NCBI GenBank assembly: GCA_029561455.1
Contig: JAKQIY010000062.1
Coordinates: 62,001 to 126,000, forward strand
DNA: 64,000 bases
Direction of reading: 5' to 3'
From: a bacterium
Lineage (GTDB): Bacteria > Zhuqueibacterota > Zhuqueibacteria > Residuimicrobiales > Krinioviventaceae
Both the position numbers and the translations under genes were made by a program. The notes beneath the pieces are model-generated. The model was not told where the DNA came from and searched no databases. It saw only the letters and a list, made by a program, of their open reading frames with translations. This document shows, piece by piece, positions 45,344 through 53,726 of the stretch (position 1 is its first letter; the number at the start of each line of letters is the position of its first letter).

Positions 45344-46135
45344 ATGAATTTTTCCACATTTTGGCAACAGCCGGTTACCCTTCGTCTGGTGCAAATTATC
45401 AGCGTATTGATACTGGCGTCTATGATCGTTATGACGGTTATACAATTAAGCTCTCCATTTCAGCCCGGGAGCGTGAAAACTACCGGAGGAGTGGCTTTAA
45501 AAATTCTACCTCTTTTAATCTGGGCCGTAGCCACAATTGGTGTATTCAAGGTGGAAAAATGGGGCTGGGCCATGACCTGCGGTATAGTAACCTTTTCATT
45601 TTTAGGTTCGGTAAATTTTCTTCTGTCACAGTATGGGGGGATAGCTCCGGCGCCCATAGTTTCCCTGGTGTGTTCGGCTGGTTTCATTGTTTTACTGCAT
45701 CGTCGTGATGTTTTACAGGAATTCAAAACACATTTATTTAAAGAAAATGAACACCCCCTTGAATTAACCCCTTTTGCGGTAGTGTGTTTAGCCGGCGGCC
45801 TGTTCCTTTTCATGGAGTTTTTTACAGCTTCCCGCATTGGCCCGGGGTCTTTAATTCCCAAATTATTTATAACCGGGCTTGGATGTGTTTTTATTCTACT
45901 GGGATACGGGTTGTACCGGGTCAATAAAACCGCATTGCAGTCTGCACTAGCAATATTTATTTTTACTTTTATGTCGGCTATCATAATATTCACACGGGAT
46001 TTTTTCAGCAAAAGGCATTATTTCCCGATATACAAATCACTTTATTATATCGCTCTGGCTGCCGCTTTGCTTTTTTTCTGGCGGCGGATTTTACGCAATA
46101 AACTTGCTGGTGTTAACCATGATGTTGAAGAATAA
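45344..46135 (+). CDS. Multi-pass membrane protein, unknown
   Basis: 263 residues with about eight hydrophobic helices and a polar C-terminus (NKLAGVNHDVEE). GGAGGTATTT precedes the ATG. It follows the MFS gene by 24 bases and may be its operon partner. Helix words include VQIISVLILASMIVMTVIQL and LFLFMEFFTASRIGPGSLIPKLFITGLG. No conserved charged pair or motif was recognised. Function unknown. Confidence 0.65.
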   Translation: MNFSTFWQQPVTLRLVQIISVLILASMIVMTVIQLSSPFQPGSVKTTGGVALKILPLLIWAVATIGVFKVEKWGWAMTCGIVTFSFLGSVNFLLSQYGGIAPAPIVSLVCSAGFIVLLHRRDVLQEFKTHLFKENEHPLELTPFAVVCLAGGLFLFMEFFTASRIGPGSLIPKLFITGLGCVFILLGYGLYRVNKTALQSALAIFIFTFMSAIIIFTRDFFSKRHYFPIYKSLYYIALAAALLFFWRRILRNKLAGVNHDVEE

Positions 46136-46255
46136 TAATGGCTGACTCTTCTTTTAAAATGTTAATGTAAAATCTATTGACATCCATGCGGTTTTTATTT
46201 ATTTTGTCTTTTAAAATTAATCTGATATCTGGTCTAACAATAATCGGGAGTTGTT

Positions 46256-47548
46256 ATGAAATTCGGAAAAATGCTGTTAATAACACTGCTGTTATTATTG
46301 GGGATTTCCCGAACCTGGGCGCAGGAACCGGCCAAGCCCCTGGTTCAACCGTTGAGCCCGGCGCGCACTCTGACCGTCGGTGGTGAGGGCGCCGATATAC
46401 ATGGTTTTACCGATATGGCAATACAAACCGCCATAGATGCATTACAGCCATGTAATGGCGGCATTGTCAAATTAACCGCCGGGACTTTTACAATCAATGC
46501 GCCGGTACAGCTTTTCTCGCATATCACTCTTGACGGCACCGGTGCAGAGACCATTCTGCAAAAAGGCCCTGGCTTTAAAAGCGCTTTTACAAGTGATGCG
46601 GATTATGGGGAACTCTTTATTACCGTACAGGATCCGTCCGGCTTTAAACCGGGCATGGGGGTACAAATCTTTGACGACGACCACAACAGCGCCTGGGACG
46701 TGACCACCGCCCGCATTACCGCAATAAACGGCAATATTATTTATATTGACAGCTATTTATTGCGTGATTATCGCGCCGACCGCGGCGGTATAATTTCGGC
46801 TAACTGCTCGCTCATTGCCGCTGTTGAAGCGGATAATGTAGTGATCACCAACCTGGTTGTGGACGGCAATAAAAAGAATAATGATTATTTAAATGGCTGC
46901 CGCGGCGGGGCAATTTATTTACATAAATGCCGTAATTCTCAGGTCGATCATGTAATAGTGCAAAATTTTAATGGCGACGGCATTAGCTGGCAAATCACTG
47001 AGGATATTAAGATCAGCAGTTGCGAAATAACCGGCTGCACCAATTCCGGTTTGCATCCCGGCACCGGGTCGTTGCGTTCCCTGATAGAGGGAAACAACTC
47101 GCATCATAATGAACAGGAGGGCCTGTTTATTTGCTGGCGCGTGCAGGATGGCGCGGTGAAGAACAACAAGTTCCATCATAATGGCCGGTTTGGAATATGC
47201 ACCGGTCACAAGGATACCGATATGTTGTTTGCTGAAAATTACATCTATGAAAACGGCAGCGACGGCGTCAATTTCAGGATAGAAAGCGCCGCCAATGCCC
47301 CGCATAACAATGTCTTTCGTAATAACATCATTGAAAACAATAATGGTTATGGATTTTCCTTCAACAGTCCTGCCCGGAATGTAACGCTGGAATACAACAT
47401 CATCCGCGATACCGGTAAAGGAGTGCAAAAAGCAGCGGTTTATATGTATAAAAATGCCCTGCCGGTGATGCTAAAGGAAAACACTCTAACTGGCCACAGT
47501 GCAGGTGAAATGATACAGGAAAATGCTGAACAGACTCTGGATAATTAA
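46256..47548 (+). CDS. Exported right-handed parallel beta-helix protein (pectate-lyase-like)
   Basis: 430 residues. A signal peptide (LLITLLLLLGISRTWAQ) is followed by the start of a beta-helix, with an early SHITLDGTGAETIL turn typical of pectin-lyase folds. The central rungs (about 195-400) repeat N-x-I/F patterns: SQVDHVIVQNFNGDGI, CTNSGLHPGTGSLRSLIEGNNSHHNEQEGLF, NNKFHHNGRFGICTGH, NNVFRNNIIENNNGYGF. Such proteins bind or cleave acidic or complex polysaccharides. Catalytic residues cannot be assigned; it may be a lyase, hydrolase or epimerase of the family. No sorting tail. GGGAGTTGTT before the ATG supports the start. Confidence 0.8.
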   Translation: MKFGKMLLITLLLLLGISRTWAQEPAKPLVQPLSPARTLTVGGEGADIHGFTDMAIQTAIDALQPCNGGIVKLTAGTFTINAPVQLFSHITLDGTGAETILQKGPGFKSAFTSDADYGELFITVQDPSGFKPGMGVQIFDDDHNSAWDVTTARITAINGNIIYIDSYLLRDYRADRGGIISANCSLIAAVEADNVVITNLVVDGNKKNNDYLNGCRGGAIYLHKCRNSQVDHVIVQNFNGDGISWQITEDIKISSCEITGCTNSGLHPGTGSLRSLIEGNNSHHNEQEGLFICWRVQDGAVKNNKFHHNGRFGICTGHKDTDMLFAENYIYENGSDGVNFRIESAANAPHNNVFRNNIIENNNGYGFSFNSPARNVTLEYNIIRDTGKGVQKAAVYMYKNALPVMLKENTLTGHSAGEMIQENAEQTLDN

Positions 47549-47806
47549 CGGAAAGGGTGACGTGTTCCAGTTCTGTTAAAATTGTATACCGAACCGGCGG
47601 CTTTGGAGGGGGCTGCCGGTTTGGCCGAGTGGATAATAGAAAGTAATGTTATTTGTAACCAGAATGATATTCCTCATTTTACTTGACCGGTTTCCTTATG
47701 TTTTGACCGAACAGGTATAAATGAATTGGTAATATATATCCGAATGGCGGTTTTACTATTTGTTTCTTGATTTTTTTATAATTATCATTTATATTGCTGT
47801 CTATAT

Positions 47807-48505
47807 ATGGGGATATATAATACAAAAATACCGGACTGGCCGCAGGATGAACGTCCGCGCGAGCGGATGCTGAACCATGGCCCGGAAGCTCTGTCCGAAG
47901 CGGAATTGCTGGCAATTTTACTACGGACCGGCAGCGGCAAAAAAACGTCTGTCGATTTGGCGCGAAACCTGCTAAAATCACACGAAGGGTTACGCGGTCT
48001 GGATCAGCAGCCGATAAGTGTTCTTTGTGAAGAAAAAGGAATTGGATTGGCCAAAGCCTGTCAGATTAAAGCGGCTTTGGAAATTGCCAAAAGACTGGTG
48101 CAGCAAAAAGTACGGGTAAAGGAGCAGCTCAGCAGTTCGGAAGATGCGTATCATTATGTGCATTTGCGGATGCGCGACCTGACGCATGAAGAATTCCGGG
48201 TAGTGTTCCTGACCAATCATAATGATGTTATTGCTGAAAGAATGCTGTTCTCCGGCAGTGTAACTGAAAGTGTTGTCTCGGCTCGTAATATCGTGCAGTT
48301 GGCTATCGAATTATCCGCAGTCAAAGTGATTTTATTGCATAACCATCCCAGTGGCAATCCCAACCCGTCCGCCGAGGATAAAATGGTTACACAAAAGATC
48401 ATCAAGGCTTGTAGTTTTTTTGATGTCATTGTCCTCGATCATATCGTTATCGGTAATGATAGCTATTACAGTTTTGCCGATCACGGATTAATATCATCAT
48501 CGTAA
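47807..48505 (+). CDS. radC: RadC family protein (JAB/MPN+ domain)
   Basis: 232 residues. The N-terminal helix-hairpin part opens IPDWPQDERPRERMLNHGPEALSEAELLAILLRTG, and the JAMM metal site is complete: H178 and H180 in LLHNHPSG, Ser near 188 and D191 in NPNPSAED, with a partner Glu in the preceding strand. RadC is widespread; a link to DNA repair is historical and its actual reaction is not settled. Its stop is only 20 bases before the first microcompartment gene, so they may share a transcript, which is unusual company. No functional relation is suggested by the family. Confidence 0.92.
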   Translation: MGIYNTKIPDWPQDERPRERMLNHGPEALSEAELLAILLRTGSGKKTSVDLARNLLKSHEGLRGLDQQPISVLCEEKGIGLAKACQIKAALEIAKRLVQQKVRVKEQLSSSEDAYHYVHLRMRDLTHEEFRVVFLTNHNDVIAERMLFSGSVTESVVSARNIVQLAIELSAVKVILLHNHPSGNPNPSAEDKMVTQKIIKACSFFDVIVLDHIVIGNDSYYSFADHGLISSS

Positions 48506-48525
48506 TTTTAATCATAGGAGTCCGA

Positions 48526-48825
48526 GTGGAATTAGGCAAGGTTGTCGGTACGGTTGTAGCGACCGTTAAAGATAAAAAATTATCCGGCAGCAAACTGTTG
48601 GTGGTAAACCTGGTTTCGGCCGATGGCAAACCCACTGCCGGACATGTGGTTGCCATCGATACGGTTGGCGCCGGCGTCGGTGAACTGGTGTTGATCGTGC
48701 GCGGCAGTTCCGCCCGCCAGGCGCTGAATATGGAAACAGTGCCGACAGATACTGCAATTATTGCTATTATCGATACCCTTGAATATGAAGGGAAAATTGT
48801 CTTTCAGAAATATGCTGCGGATTAA
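48526..48825 (+). CDS. Bacterial microcompartment pentameric vertex protein (BMC-P, EutN/CcmL family), paralogue 1
   Basis: 99 residues from a GTG start; TAGGAG eight bases upstream decides it. The EutN/CcmL fold is clear: ELGKVVGTVVATVKDKKLSG at the N-terminus (the GxVxAT strand), VVAIDTVGAGVGELVLIVRGSSAR with the GAG-x-GE turn at the pentamer axis, and the closing strand DTAIIAIIDTLE. Five copies form the vertex cap of a microcompartment shell. It is the first of three such paralogues in a five-gene operon. No hexamer gene is adjacent. Confidence 0.95.
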   Translation: MELGKVVGTVVATVKDKKLSGSKLLVVNLVSADGKPTAGHVVAIDTVGAGVGELVLIVRGSSARQALNMETVPTDTAIIAIIDTLEYEGKIVFQKYAAD

Positions 48826-48853
48826 TAATTTAAATATATAAAGGTATTTACAG

Positions 48854-50275
48854 GTGGATGAAAAACAAATAAGCGCCATTGTACAGCGGGTTGTTAACGA
48901 GTTACAAAAGACCGGCGCTGTGGCGGCCAGGTCAACCTGCACAACGTGCTCGACCGGGGTATTTGATAAAATTGAAGACGCTATCGATGCGGCGCAAATA
49001 GCCCAGTTACAACTGGTGAGCGATACTATTGAAAAACGCAAAGATATTATTGCGGCAATCCGCAAAACCGGCCAGGATTATGCGGAAGAAATTGCCCGCC
49101 GTACCGTTGAAGAAACCAAAATGGGCCGGGTTGATCATAAAATCCTTAAATGCCAGTTTGCCTCGCGGCTCACTCCGGGGGTTGAAGACCTGGAAACCAC
49201 TGCCTGGTCCGGCGATCATGGTTTAACTATTGAAGAACTGGCTCCATTTGGCGTGATTGGCGCCATTATGCCCTCGACGCATCCGGTGCCGACCATGCTG
49301 AATAATGCCATCAGTATGATCTCCGCCGGCAATTCGGTGGTTATCAATGCGCACCCGGCAGCCAAAGATGTCTCGGCTTACGCCGTAGGTTTACTGAACA
49401 AAGCAATAATCGGGGTTGGCGGCCCGGCCAATCTCATTACGTGCTGCAAGGTTCCTACTATGGAGACCGGGCAGATCTTGTTCACCCATCCTAAAGTGAA
49501 TATTTTGGTTATTACCGGCGGGCCCGGCGTGGTTAAGGCCGCTATGAAAGCGGGCAAACGGGCGATCTGCGCCGGACCCGGTAATCCCCCGGTGGTTATC
49601 GATGAAACCGCCGACCTGACCAATGCTGCCAAGTCGATTGTGGCCGGAGCGACATTTGACAATAACCTGCTGTGTATAGCCGAAAAGACCATAATAGTGG
49701 TCGCAAGTGTTGCCGAAGAATTTAAACGGCAGTTAAAATTACATAAATCGTTCGAATTGACCCTGAAACAAATGGATGACCTGGCCAATATCGTGTTCAA
49801 GGACGGCGGTCGCGGTAGCGAAGAACCGATTGTCAACCGCGATTATGTCGGCAGGGACGCTCATGTGCTGGCCAAAGCGCTGGGTATTACCATTCCGCCG
49901 GATACGGAAATGTTATTCGGCGAAACCCCGGTTGATCATCCGTTTGTGAATGCCGAGCAGATGATGTGTTGTCTGCCCATGCTGCGCAGTCCCAATGTGG
50001 ATGCAGCGATTATACTGGCGCAAAAAGTGGAACACGGTTTCAGACACACTGCCATCATGCATTCCAAAAATGTCGAAAATATGACCAAAATGGGGCGGAT
50101 CATGAATTGCACGCTGTTTGTCAAGAATGGGCCCTCCTCGGCAGGGCTCGGCGTGGGCGGTGAAGGTTACCTGACGCACAGCATCGCCAGCCCCACCGGT
50201 GAAGGCATCACATCGGCGCGCACCTTTACCCGTCGTCGCCGCTGTTCCATGGTTGATTACCTGCGGATCATCTAG
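48854..50275 (+). CDS. CoA-acylating aldehyde dehydrogenase (PduP/EutE-like) with N-terminal encapsulation peptide
   Basis: 473 residues from a GTG start. Residues 1-19 (MDEKQISAIVQRVVNELQK) form the amphipathic helix used to bring enzymes into microcompartments, followed by a Cys/Thr linker. The dehydrogenase fold then begins (about 35). Markers are the active-site Cys274 in NNLLCIAEK, AGPGNPPVVID and the C-terminal GVGGEGYLTHSIASPTGEG with RTFTRRRRC, the PduP/EutE signature. It oxidises an aldehyde, here probably lactaldehyde or propionaldehyde, to its acyl-CoA with NAD. The start lies 28 bases after the first pentamer gene. It and the aldolase downstream give a two-step core with three shell vertices. 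Confidence 0.95.
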   Translation: MDEKQISAIVQRVVNELQKTGAVAARSTCTTCSTGVFDKIEDAIDAAQIAQLQLVSDTIEKRKDIIAAIRKTGQDYAEEIARRTVEETKMGRVDHKILKCQFASRLTPGVEDLETTAWSGDHGLTIEELAPFGVIGAIMPSTHPVPTMLNNAISMISAGNSVVINAHPAAKDVSAYAVGLLNKAIIGVGGPANLITCCKVPTMETGQILFTHPKVNILVITGGPGVVKAAMKAGKRAICAGPGNPPVVIDETADLTNAAKSIVAGATFDNNLLCIAEKTIIVVASVAEEFKRQLKLHKSFELTLKQMDDLANIVFKDGGRGSEEPIVNRDYVGRDAHVLAKALGITIPPDTEMLFGETPVDHPFVNAEQMMCCLPMLRSPNVDAAIILAQKVEHGFRHTAIMHSKNVENMTKMGRIMNCTLFVKNGPSSAGLGVGGEGYLTHSIASPTGEGITSARTFTRRRRCSMVDYLRII

Positions 50276-50284
50276 GCGGAGATT

Positions 50285-50617
50285 ATGAAACTGGGTATTA
50301 TTGTCGGCAAGGTATGGGCCACACAAAAAGATTCGCAATTGACCGGAGTAAAGCTGTATGTTTTGCAGCCCGTCAATGAAAAGCGCGAGAATATGGGCAA
50401 ACCCATTATAGCTGCGGATGCCGTTGGCGCCGGACAGGGCGATTTGGTATACTGGGTCGGTTCCCGCGAAGCGACCTATGCCATTCCGGGCAAAAAAATC
50501 CCCTGCGACGCTTCCATAGTCGGTATTGTCGATAATACCTTTGCTGAGAATCAAACCACCCTGGAGAACAGACTGCAAGACTGGAGAGCCAAAAATATTC
50601 ATGAAAGCCGGGAGTAG
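50285..50617 (+). CDS. BMC pentameric vertex protein (EutN/CcmL family), paralogue 2
   Basis: 110 residues, nine bases after the dehydrogenase with GCGGAGATT before the ATG. The N-terminus MKLGIIVGKVWATQKDSQLTG and GAGQGDLVYWVGSREATYAI match BMC-P; DASIVGIVDN is the last core strand. It has a charged C-terminal extension (LQDWRAKNIHESRE) that the other two lack, and could bind a partner. Divergence among the three suggests distinct vertices or mixed assemblies. Confidence 0.93.
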   Translation: MKLGIIVGKVWATQKDSQLTGVKLYVLQPVNEKRENMGKPIIAADAVGAGQGDLVYWVGSREATYAIPGKKIPCDASIVGIVDNTFAENQTTLENRLQDWRAKNIHESRE

Positions 50618-50620
50618 CGC

Positions 50621-50911
50621 ATGGAACTGGCGGTTGTCATTGGCAATATTACTTCTACGGTAAATCACCCGGCCTATAACAGGTGTAAACTTTTACTGAT
50701 AGAAAACGTGGATATAAATTTATGTAAAACCGGCAATGTTACTGTGGCTGTGGATACTGTAGATGCCGGATGCGGCGATATTGTGCTGGTGGCGCGGGAG
50801 GGCAAGACCGCCAGCGATATTTTGGGCATCAAGCAGGCGCCGGTGCGTAGTATGATCATCGGTTATGTTGATAGTCTTGGTATTATGAAACAATCGAAAA
50901 CGGAAGGATAA
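50621..50911 (+). CDS. BMC pentameric vertex protein (EutN/CcmL family), paralogue 3
   Basis: 96 residues, starting four bases after the previous stop (GGGAGTAGCGC precedes the ATG). MELAVVIGNITSTVNHPAYN, VTVAVDTVDAGCGDIVLVAREG and PVRSMIIGYVDSLG give the BMC-P pattern; the axis turn reads DAGCGD rather than GAGVGE. It is the most diverged of the three. Two Cys near residues 22 and 35 are not found in the others. Confidence 0.93.
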   Translation: MELAVVIGNITSTVNHPAYNRCKLLLIENVDINLCKTGNVTVAVDTVDAGCGDIVLVAREGKTASDILGIKQAPVRSMIIGYVDSLGIMKQSKTEG

Positions 50912-50920
50912 CAAGGAAAT

Positions 50921-51697
50921 ATGGCTTCTTCAATTTTTACTTTGAAAAAAGAAATCGTTGAGATTTGCCGCCGCATTTATGAGCGGGGCTATGTCGCCGC
51001 CAATGACGGCAATGTCAGCGCCCGTATGGATAACGGCCATTTTTTAATGACCCCGACCGGCATGAGTAAAGGCTTTTTACTGCCGTCCGACCTGGTGGTG
51101 GTGGACGCCGAGGGCAACAAAGTATCGGGCACCCGTAAAGCCTCTTCTGAAGCGAAAATGCACCTGACTATATATAAAACCAGGCCGGATGTTAATGCCG
51201 TTGTGCATGCCCACCCGCCAACAGCCACCGGTTTTGCCGTGGCCGGAATACCTTTGACAAAATGTGTGCTGCCGGAAGTGGTCGTTTCAGTGGGCGCTAT
51301 TCCTATCGCCGAATATGCCACCCCCGGCACCCAGGAACTTGCCGATGTGATGGTGAAATACCTGAAAACCTACGACGCGGTGCTGCTGGAAAATCACGGC
51401 GCCATTACCATTGGCGACAGCGTAACTAACGCGCATTACAAAATGGAAACCATCGAGCATTTTGCCAAGATCATGTTTGTCGCTCACCAGCTTGGCAATG
51501 TGCAATCCTTAAAGGGTGAAGCGGTATCGCAACTGATCGATCTGCGCAAGAAATTCGGCATCCGCCCGGACGCCCCGGTGTGCGAATCCGATGAATGCCG
51601 TATTCCAACTGCCGCCACCAGTCAGAACGAATTGACCGATGTTTCCCCGGAACTGGTGGAGCAGATCACCAGGCAGGTCATAAATAAGTTAAAGTAA
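50921..51697 (+). CDS. Class II aldolase (fuculose/rhamnulose-phosphate aldolase-like) with C-terminal encapsulation peptide
   Basis: 258 residues. The zinc-dependent class II aldolase/adducin fold is complete: NDGNVSAR (about 28-35), TPTGMSKG, catalytic Glu77 in SSEAKMHL, zinc His96 and His98 in VVHAHPPTA, and His159 in LENHGAITIG. It would split a 1-phosphorylated six-carbon deoxy-ketose to dihydroxyacetone phosphate and lactaldehyde. After about 215 residues a linker rich in Pro/Thr leads to the last 18 residues (SPELVEQITRQVINKLK), an amphipathic helix like that at the start of the dehydrogenase, so both enzymes carry targeting helices. With the adjacent PduP-like enzyme this resembles microcompartments that use fucose and rhamnose. 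It is the last gene before the terminator. Confidence 0.93.
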   Translation: MASSIFTLKKEIVEICRRIYERGYVAANDGNVSARMDNGHFLMTPTGMSKGFLLPSDLVVVDAEGNKVSGTRKASSEAKMHLTIYKTRPDVNAVVHAHPPTATGFAVAGIPLTKCVLPEVVVSVGAIPIAEYATPGTQELADVMVKYLKTYDAVLLENHGAITIGDSVTNAHYKMETIEHFAKIMFVAHQLGNVQSLKGEAVSQLIDLRKKFGIRPDAPVCESDECRIPTAATSQNELTDVSPELVEQITRQVINKLK

Positions 51698-51712
51698 TTT
51701 GTTTTTAAAATG

Positions 51713-51751
51713 CTCTGTCCATTCCGAAGCGGTGAATGGGCAGAGTATTTT
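51713..51751 (+). terminator. Terminator of the microcompartment operon
   Basis: CTCTGTCCATTC (51713-51724) pairs with GAATGGGCAGAG (51734-51745), 12 pairs with one T-G, followed by TATTTTT. It begins 16 bases past the aldolase stop, so the shell operon ends here and the CHAD gene is a separate unit. Confidence 0.9.
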
Positions 51752-51875
51752 TGAGTTGTGAAGAGTAAAAGTCCCCATCATCCCGGCAGATCAATTGTAT
51801 ATCCATAGTTTTTTCAACTCTAACCATTTATTGCGGCAAGTGAATTTGGACGATTTATTTTAAACGATATGCAGT

Positions 51876-52784
51876 ATGGAATTGAATGCATTAAAACCGC
51901 CTTTATCCGATATTGAGTTAACCGAATTAATCCGTTCCCAGCTTTTGGAACAGGTCGATATTGCTCATGATTTACTTTTATCCCCCGGTATGGATTTTAA
52001 CCTGATCGTGCACGATGTACGCACCAGCTTTAAACAAATCCGCGCCCTGATCCGCCTGTTAAAGTACGAACTGGGTGAAGAAATTTACCGCATCGAGAAT
52101 AACAGCTTTCGCGATGCCGGACAGGAAATTGCCGATTTACGGGACAGCTTTATTGTGGTGTTCACCCTGAATCAGTTACTGATTACCTGTCCGCAATTAA
52201 TGAACAATTTTGCCGTTACCGCCATGCTGCAAACTCTATCGGCATGGTACGAAGGCAAAAAAAATACAGCAATAGCCGGACAGGATTTGAAGAATCTTGC
52301 CGCCCGGCTGGGGGAGATAAAGATGCGGTTCGCTAATCGGAAATTGTTGCATACCGGCGACGCGGGCATCTTTTCGCGACTGCTGACCTGCTTTGCTGAA
52401 GGCGCGGGACAAATGGCGGCGGCAAGCGCCTCTCCAACAGTTACCAACCTGCATGAATGGCGCAAGAGCGTCAAACATCTCTGGTACCAGGCGCGCGTAT
52501 TTGAACCCTGCCGGCCGGAAGAAATTTTGCCATATAGCGAAAGGTTACATACGTTATCCGATCATCTTGGCAGTGATCATGATCTGGCGGTGCTGAACCA
52601 GGTTGTGCAGATGCAATACGCGGAAGAAATTCCTTCCGAACTGAATGAATTACTGGCTTGTATCGATAGTGAGCGCAAACACTGCCAGTCCGGCGCATTT
52701 GCATTGGGGTCACAGATCTATAGCGAAGCGCCGCTGGATTTTGCCGCCCGGTTTGCGGGGTATTGGCGGAAGCGGGCGGAGTAA
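51876..52784 (+). CDS. CHAD-domain protein
   Basis: 302 residues, nearly all helix, with the CHAD pattern of paired conserved His, Arg and Lys: LIVHDVRTSFKQIRALIRLLKYELG (about 48-72) and TNLHEWRKSVKHLWYQARVFEP (about 197-218), then LHTLSDHLGSDHDLAVLNQVVQ. CHAD domains bind polyphosphate and localise to polyphosphate granules; other roles are poorly known. It follows the microcompartment terminator, so it is not part of that operon. The ribosome site is weak (ACGATATGCAGT). Confidence 0.88.
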   Translation: MELNALKPPLSDIELTELIRSQLLEQVDIAHDLLLSPGMDFNLIVHDVRTSFKQIRALIRLLKYELGEEIYRIENNSFRDAGQEIADLRDSFIVVFTLNQLLITCPQLMNNFAVTAMLQTLSAWYEGKKNTAIAGQDLKNLAARLGEIKMRFANRKLLHTGDAGIFSRLLTCFAEGAGQMAAASASPTVTNLHEWRKSVKHLWYQARVFEPCRPEEILPYSERLHTLSDHLGSDHDLAVLNQVVQMQYAEEIPSELNELLACIDSERKHCQSGAFALGSQIYSEAPLDFAARFAGYWRKRAE

Positions 52785-53060
52785 TGAATCCGGAGTGCTG
52801 TCCCTTTATGGACAGCATTTTAAAACAGGGGATATACAGTTTTTTTTCATTCCCAAACGCAAGATCGAACCGGGTTTCATAACCCGGTTCGCGTTATGAT
52901 AAGGGATTTCCAATCCCGGTGCGATCACTAAATGGGGGGATAGAATCCCACTACACGCTAAAAGCAAGGTCACGTAATTTTTTAGCTTGCCTTCAATAAA
53001 TAAAAACAATATCTTTGTTTTAATTATCAATACCAATTTTCATTTATCGGACTACCGGTT
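52785..53060. repeat. Three-hairpin module, copy 2 (52864-52953) and flanks
   Basis: CGAACCGGGTT-TCAT-AACCCGGTTCG (52866-52891), GGGATT-TCC-AATCCC and GGGAT-AGA-ATCCC recur in the order seen at 17446-17523. Loops are identical; the first stem differs at several pairs, each change compensated on the other arm. The unit is bounded by the CHAD gene and the lipoprotein gene. Confidence 0.8.
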
Positions 53061-53726
53061 ATGAAACGATTTCTTTTACAACCATTTGTCGCCGTTTTCC
53101 TGCCCTGTTTGCTATTATGCGCCTGCCACCCGGTCGATCCCGTTTTAAAATTGCAAGCCGCTTTTCCTCCTTTTGCAGCGACTCGTAGCTATTCATTGCT
53201 GGATTCCCTGGCCGTCGGCGCGGGGTTTGAAATGACCGGAATATATGAACGCCTGGCCGCCGGGGGCAAAGAGTATCCGGTTCTGCGGGTATTTGACAAC
53301 CGATACGGCGCCGGTTATGCTTTTTTGCAGGAACCTGTACGCGTTCCTTTTGGAACTCTGATCGCTATTTCCGGGTATATTATTCAGGAACCGTTGTCAA
53401 TAAAACCGCAACAGGTAAAAGTGAATAAAGTGTCCAGCCGAAATGTGCAGGTACTGACCGGGAATGAAGGATATCTTGATGTCAGCCGCAGGGTGTACAA
53501 GCGTTATCTGCCGCAGCTGCAGCAGTTCAATATTGAAAACAACATCGCCCTGCGTTTACAGGAAGAACCGGAATGGCGGTTTTTGTATGATGGCAAGAAA
53601 CACAGTATGATATCATATATGGTTCACGATAATGGAATTTATGGGTGCCGGCTGGAACTGGTATTCAGCGCCCGGAACACGCAGGTAACAGCTATAGATT
53701 ATTACACATTTTTCAAAGGTGAATGA
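53061..53726 (+). CDS. Lipoprotein, unknown function
   Basis: 221 residues. Lipobox LLLCAC (Cys about 19-21), so export and lipid anchoring are likely. Residues about 60-150 form a mixed-strand region (VLRVFDNRYGAGYAFLQEPVRVPFGTLIAISGYIIQEPL) that could be an OB-like domain. No family is recognised. Its stop overlaps the start of the carboxypeptidase gene (ATGA), which implies translational coupling and a shared job. Confidence 0.65.
   Translation: MKRFLLQPFVAVFLPCLLLCACHPVDPVLKLQAAFPPFAATRSYSLLDSLAVGAGFEMTGIYERLAAGGKEYPVLRVFDNRYGAGYAFLQEPVRVPFGTLIAISGYIIQEPLSIKPQQVKVNKVSSRNVQVLTGNEGYLDVSRRVYKRYLPQLQQFNIENNIALRLQEEPEWRFLYDGKKHSMISYMVHDNGIYGCRLELVFSARNTQVTAIDYYTFFKGE

Noticed and set aside
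47679-47981. 100-codon minus-strand frame over the radC start
   Set aside because: Overlaps the well-supported radC N-terminus and the AT-rich region before it; no support.
49913-50668. 251-codon minus-strand open frame
   Set aside because: Runs antisense across three microcompartment genes; it would break the operon logic and has no domain.
48526-51697. A complete propanediol-use or ethanolamine-use locus
   Set aside because: No diol dehydratase, ammonia lyase or hexameric shell gene is present; the class II aldolase points to a deoxysugar-type system instead.
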